From an uncultured Erythrobacter sp. (GTDB lineage: Bacteria > Pseudomonadota > Alphaproteobacteria > Sphingomonadales > Sphingomonadaceae), in contig CAMYIQ010000211.1 of assembly GCA_947258465.1 (NCBI GenBank), forward strand, positions 1 through 5,330: DNA of 5,330 bases, written 5' to 3'. A model generated the notes under the pieces. The model had not been told where the DNA came from and ran no database searches. It saw only the letters and a program-made list of their open reading frames with translations. How positions within the stretch are numbered: the stretch's first letter is position 1; the number at the start of each line of letters is the position of its first letter. Of this stretch, positions 4,469 through 5,330 are shown piece by piece. The translations under genes and the position numbers were made by a program.

Positions 4469-5330
4469 GCCACAGATTTCACCCCACTATTTTGCGCGAA
4501 TACGACATTCGGGGCATTATCGGAGAAACCCTCGGGGCGGAGGATGCGCGCGCGATCGGCCGCGGTTTCGGTTCGATGCTCGCCGAGGCAGGTGGCAAGA
4601 AGGTCGCGGTCGGCTATGATGGCCGGGTCAGCTCGCCCATGCTCGAACATGCCTTGATCGAAGGCCTGACCGCTTCGGGCGTCGATGTGGTCCGGGTCGG
4701 TATGGGGGCCACGCCCATGCTCTATTATGCCGAGGCCTCAGCCGAGGATGTTGACGGCGGCATTCAGATAACCGGCAGCCACAATCCCGCCAATTACAAC
4801 GGCTTCAAGATGGTGTTTCAGGGCCGCCCCTTCTTTGGCGCGGATATCCAGGAACTCGGTCGCCGCGCCGCCGCGGGCGAATGGATCGATGGTGCGGGCG
4901 AGGTCGAGGATCGCGACGTCTTCGATGCGTATATCGACCGGATGCTCGAAGCGCTCGATGGAATCGATGCCGGGGTGCTCGATAACCTCAAGGTCGGTTG
5001 GGACGCGGGCAATGGTGCAGCGGGGCCGGCACTCGAAAGGCTCGCCGCGCGCCTTCCCGGTGAACATCACCTGCTCTATACCGATGTCGACGGCGATTTT
5101 CCCAATCATCATCCTGATCCCACGGTCGAAGAGAATCTGGAAGATCTGCGCGCGCTCGTCGCGGAGAAATCGCTCGACTTCGGAGTGGCCTTTGACGGCG
5201 ATGGCGATCGGATCGGCGCAGTTGATGGTGAAGGACTCGTGATTTGGGGCGATCAGCTCCTGATGGTCTATGCCGAAGATTTGCTCGCGCGCCGCAAGGG
5301 CGTCACGATCATCGCGGACGTCAAGGCCAG
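4465..5330 (+). CDS. pgmG: Phosphomannomutase/phosphoglucomutase (AlgC/PgmG type), N-terminal part
   Basis: The frame is open to the end of the window and gives 288 full residues. Family members are about 460 long, so roughly the last third is missing. The enzyme interconverts hexose 6- and 1-phosphates (mannose and glucose) through a phosphoserine, feeding GDP-mannose and UDP-glucose for lipopolysaccharide and exopolysaccharide. REYDIRGIIG (11-20) is the N-terminal signature. GYDGR (50-54) follows. TGSHNPANYNGFK (103-115) holds the catalytic serine at 105. The metal loop DGDGDR is at 244-249, with Asp244, Asp246 and Asp248. These positions match AlgC (Ser108, Asp242-246) closely. The symbol follows the bifunctional Sphingomonas PgmG; manB or algC are used elsewhere, and substrate preference cannot be read from this part. 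The ATG overlaps the J-protein stop by 4 bases and has a good ribosome-binding site, so the gene belongs to the mipZ transcript. Confidence 0.93.
   Translation, partial: MSHRFHPTILREYDIRGIIGETLGAEDARAIGRGFGSMLAEAGGKKVAVGYDGRVSSPMLEHALIEGLTASGVDVVRVGMGATPMLYYAEASAEDVDGGIQITGSHNPANYNGFKMVFQGRPFFGADIQELGRRAAAGEWIDGAGEVEDRDVFDAYIDRMLEALDGIDAGVLDNLKVGWDAGNGAAGPALERLAARLPGEHHLLYTDVDGDFPNHHPDPTVEENLEDLRALVAEKSLDFGVAFDGDGDRIGAVDGEGLVIWGDQLLMVYAEDLLARRKGVTIIADVKA

Noticed and set aside
4738..5112. Minus-strand open frame of 124 codons
   Set aside because: It is antisense to the PMM/PGM gene across its active-site region; the plus-strand motifs are unambiguous.

Overview
The window reads as a chromosomal segment of a GC-rich alphaproteobacterium, most likely of the Sphingomonadales (Erythrobacter/Sphingomonas-like). 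This rests on a clear MipZ homologue, on the alphaproteobacterial style of the membrane J-domain gene next to it, and on a phosphomannomutase/phosphoglucomutase that resembles sphingomonad PgmG. The taxonomic placement is inference from remembered families; no search was run. I saw no phage, transposon, CRISPR or plasmid feature.

Layout. (1) 1-1102, plus strand: the 3' end of a gene that looks like a NhaP-type cation:proton antiporter with a C-terminal TrkA-N/RCK region, followed one base later by an OmpA-family lipoprotein. (2) 1149-1222: tRNA-Gly(UCC) with encoded CCA, preceded by a possible promoter. (3) 1223-1434: no gene, only small inverted repeats downstream of panC. (4) 1435-3132, minus strand: panC (pantothenate synthetase), and upstream of it a secreted CsgG/HfaB-like protein with two glycine-rich inserts. 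A terminator-like hairpin and a 12-bp palindrome lie in the 66-base gap between them. (5) 3133-3359: divergent intergenic region. (6) 3360-5330, plus strand: mipZ, a Pam18/Tim14-like membrane J-domain protein, and the first 288 residues of a PMM/PGM. Each junction in this run is a 4-base ATGA stop/start overlap.

How the genes work together. The mipZ, J-protein and PMM/PGM genes are almost certainly one transcript with translational coupling. It would join placement of the division site (MipZ inhibits FtsZ away from midcell), a membrane-anchored DnaK co-chaperone, and supply of sugar-1-phosphates for envelope polysaccharide. That points to a growth/envelope/division unit, but the functional link is inferred from gene order only. 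PanC makes pantothenate for coenzyme A. The antiporter and the OmpA lipoprotein form a second envelope-related pair.

The most interesting points are the CsgG-like protein, whose two glycine-rich segments sit where CsgG has its membrane-spanning hairpins; the three-gene coupled run with a Pam18-like protein; and an eight-codon open frame whose stop overlaps the mipZ start and which has a better ribosome-binding site than mipZ itself. I found no strong case for a wholly undescribed system.
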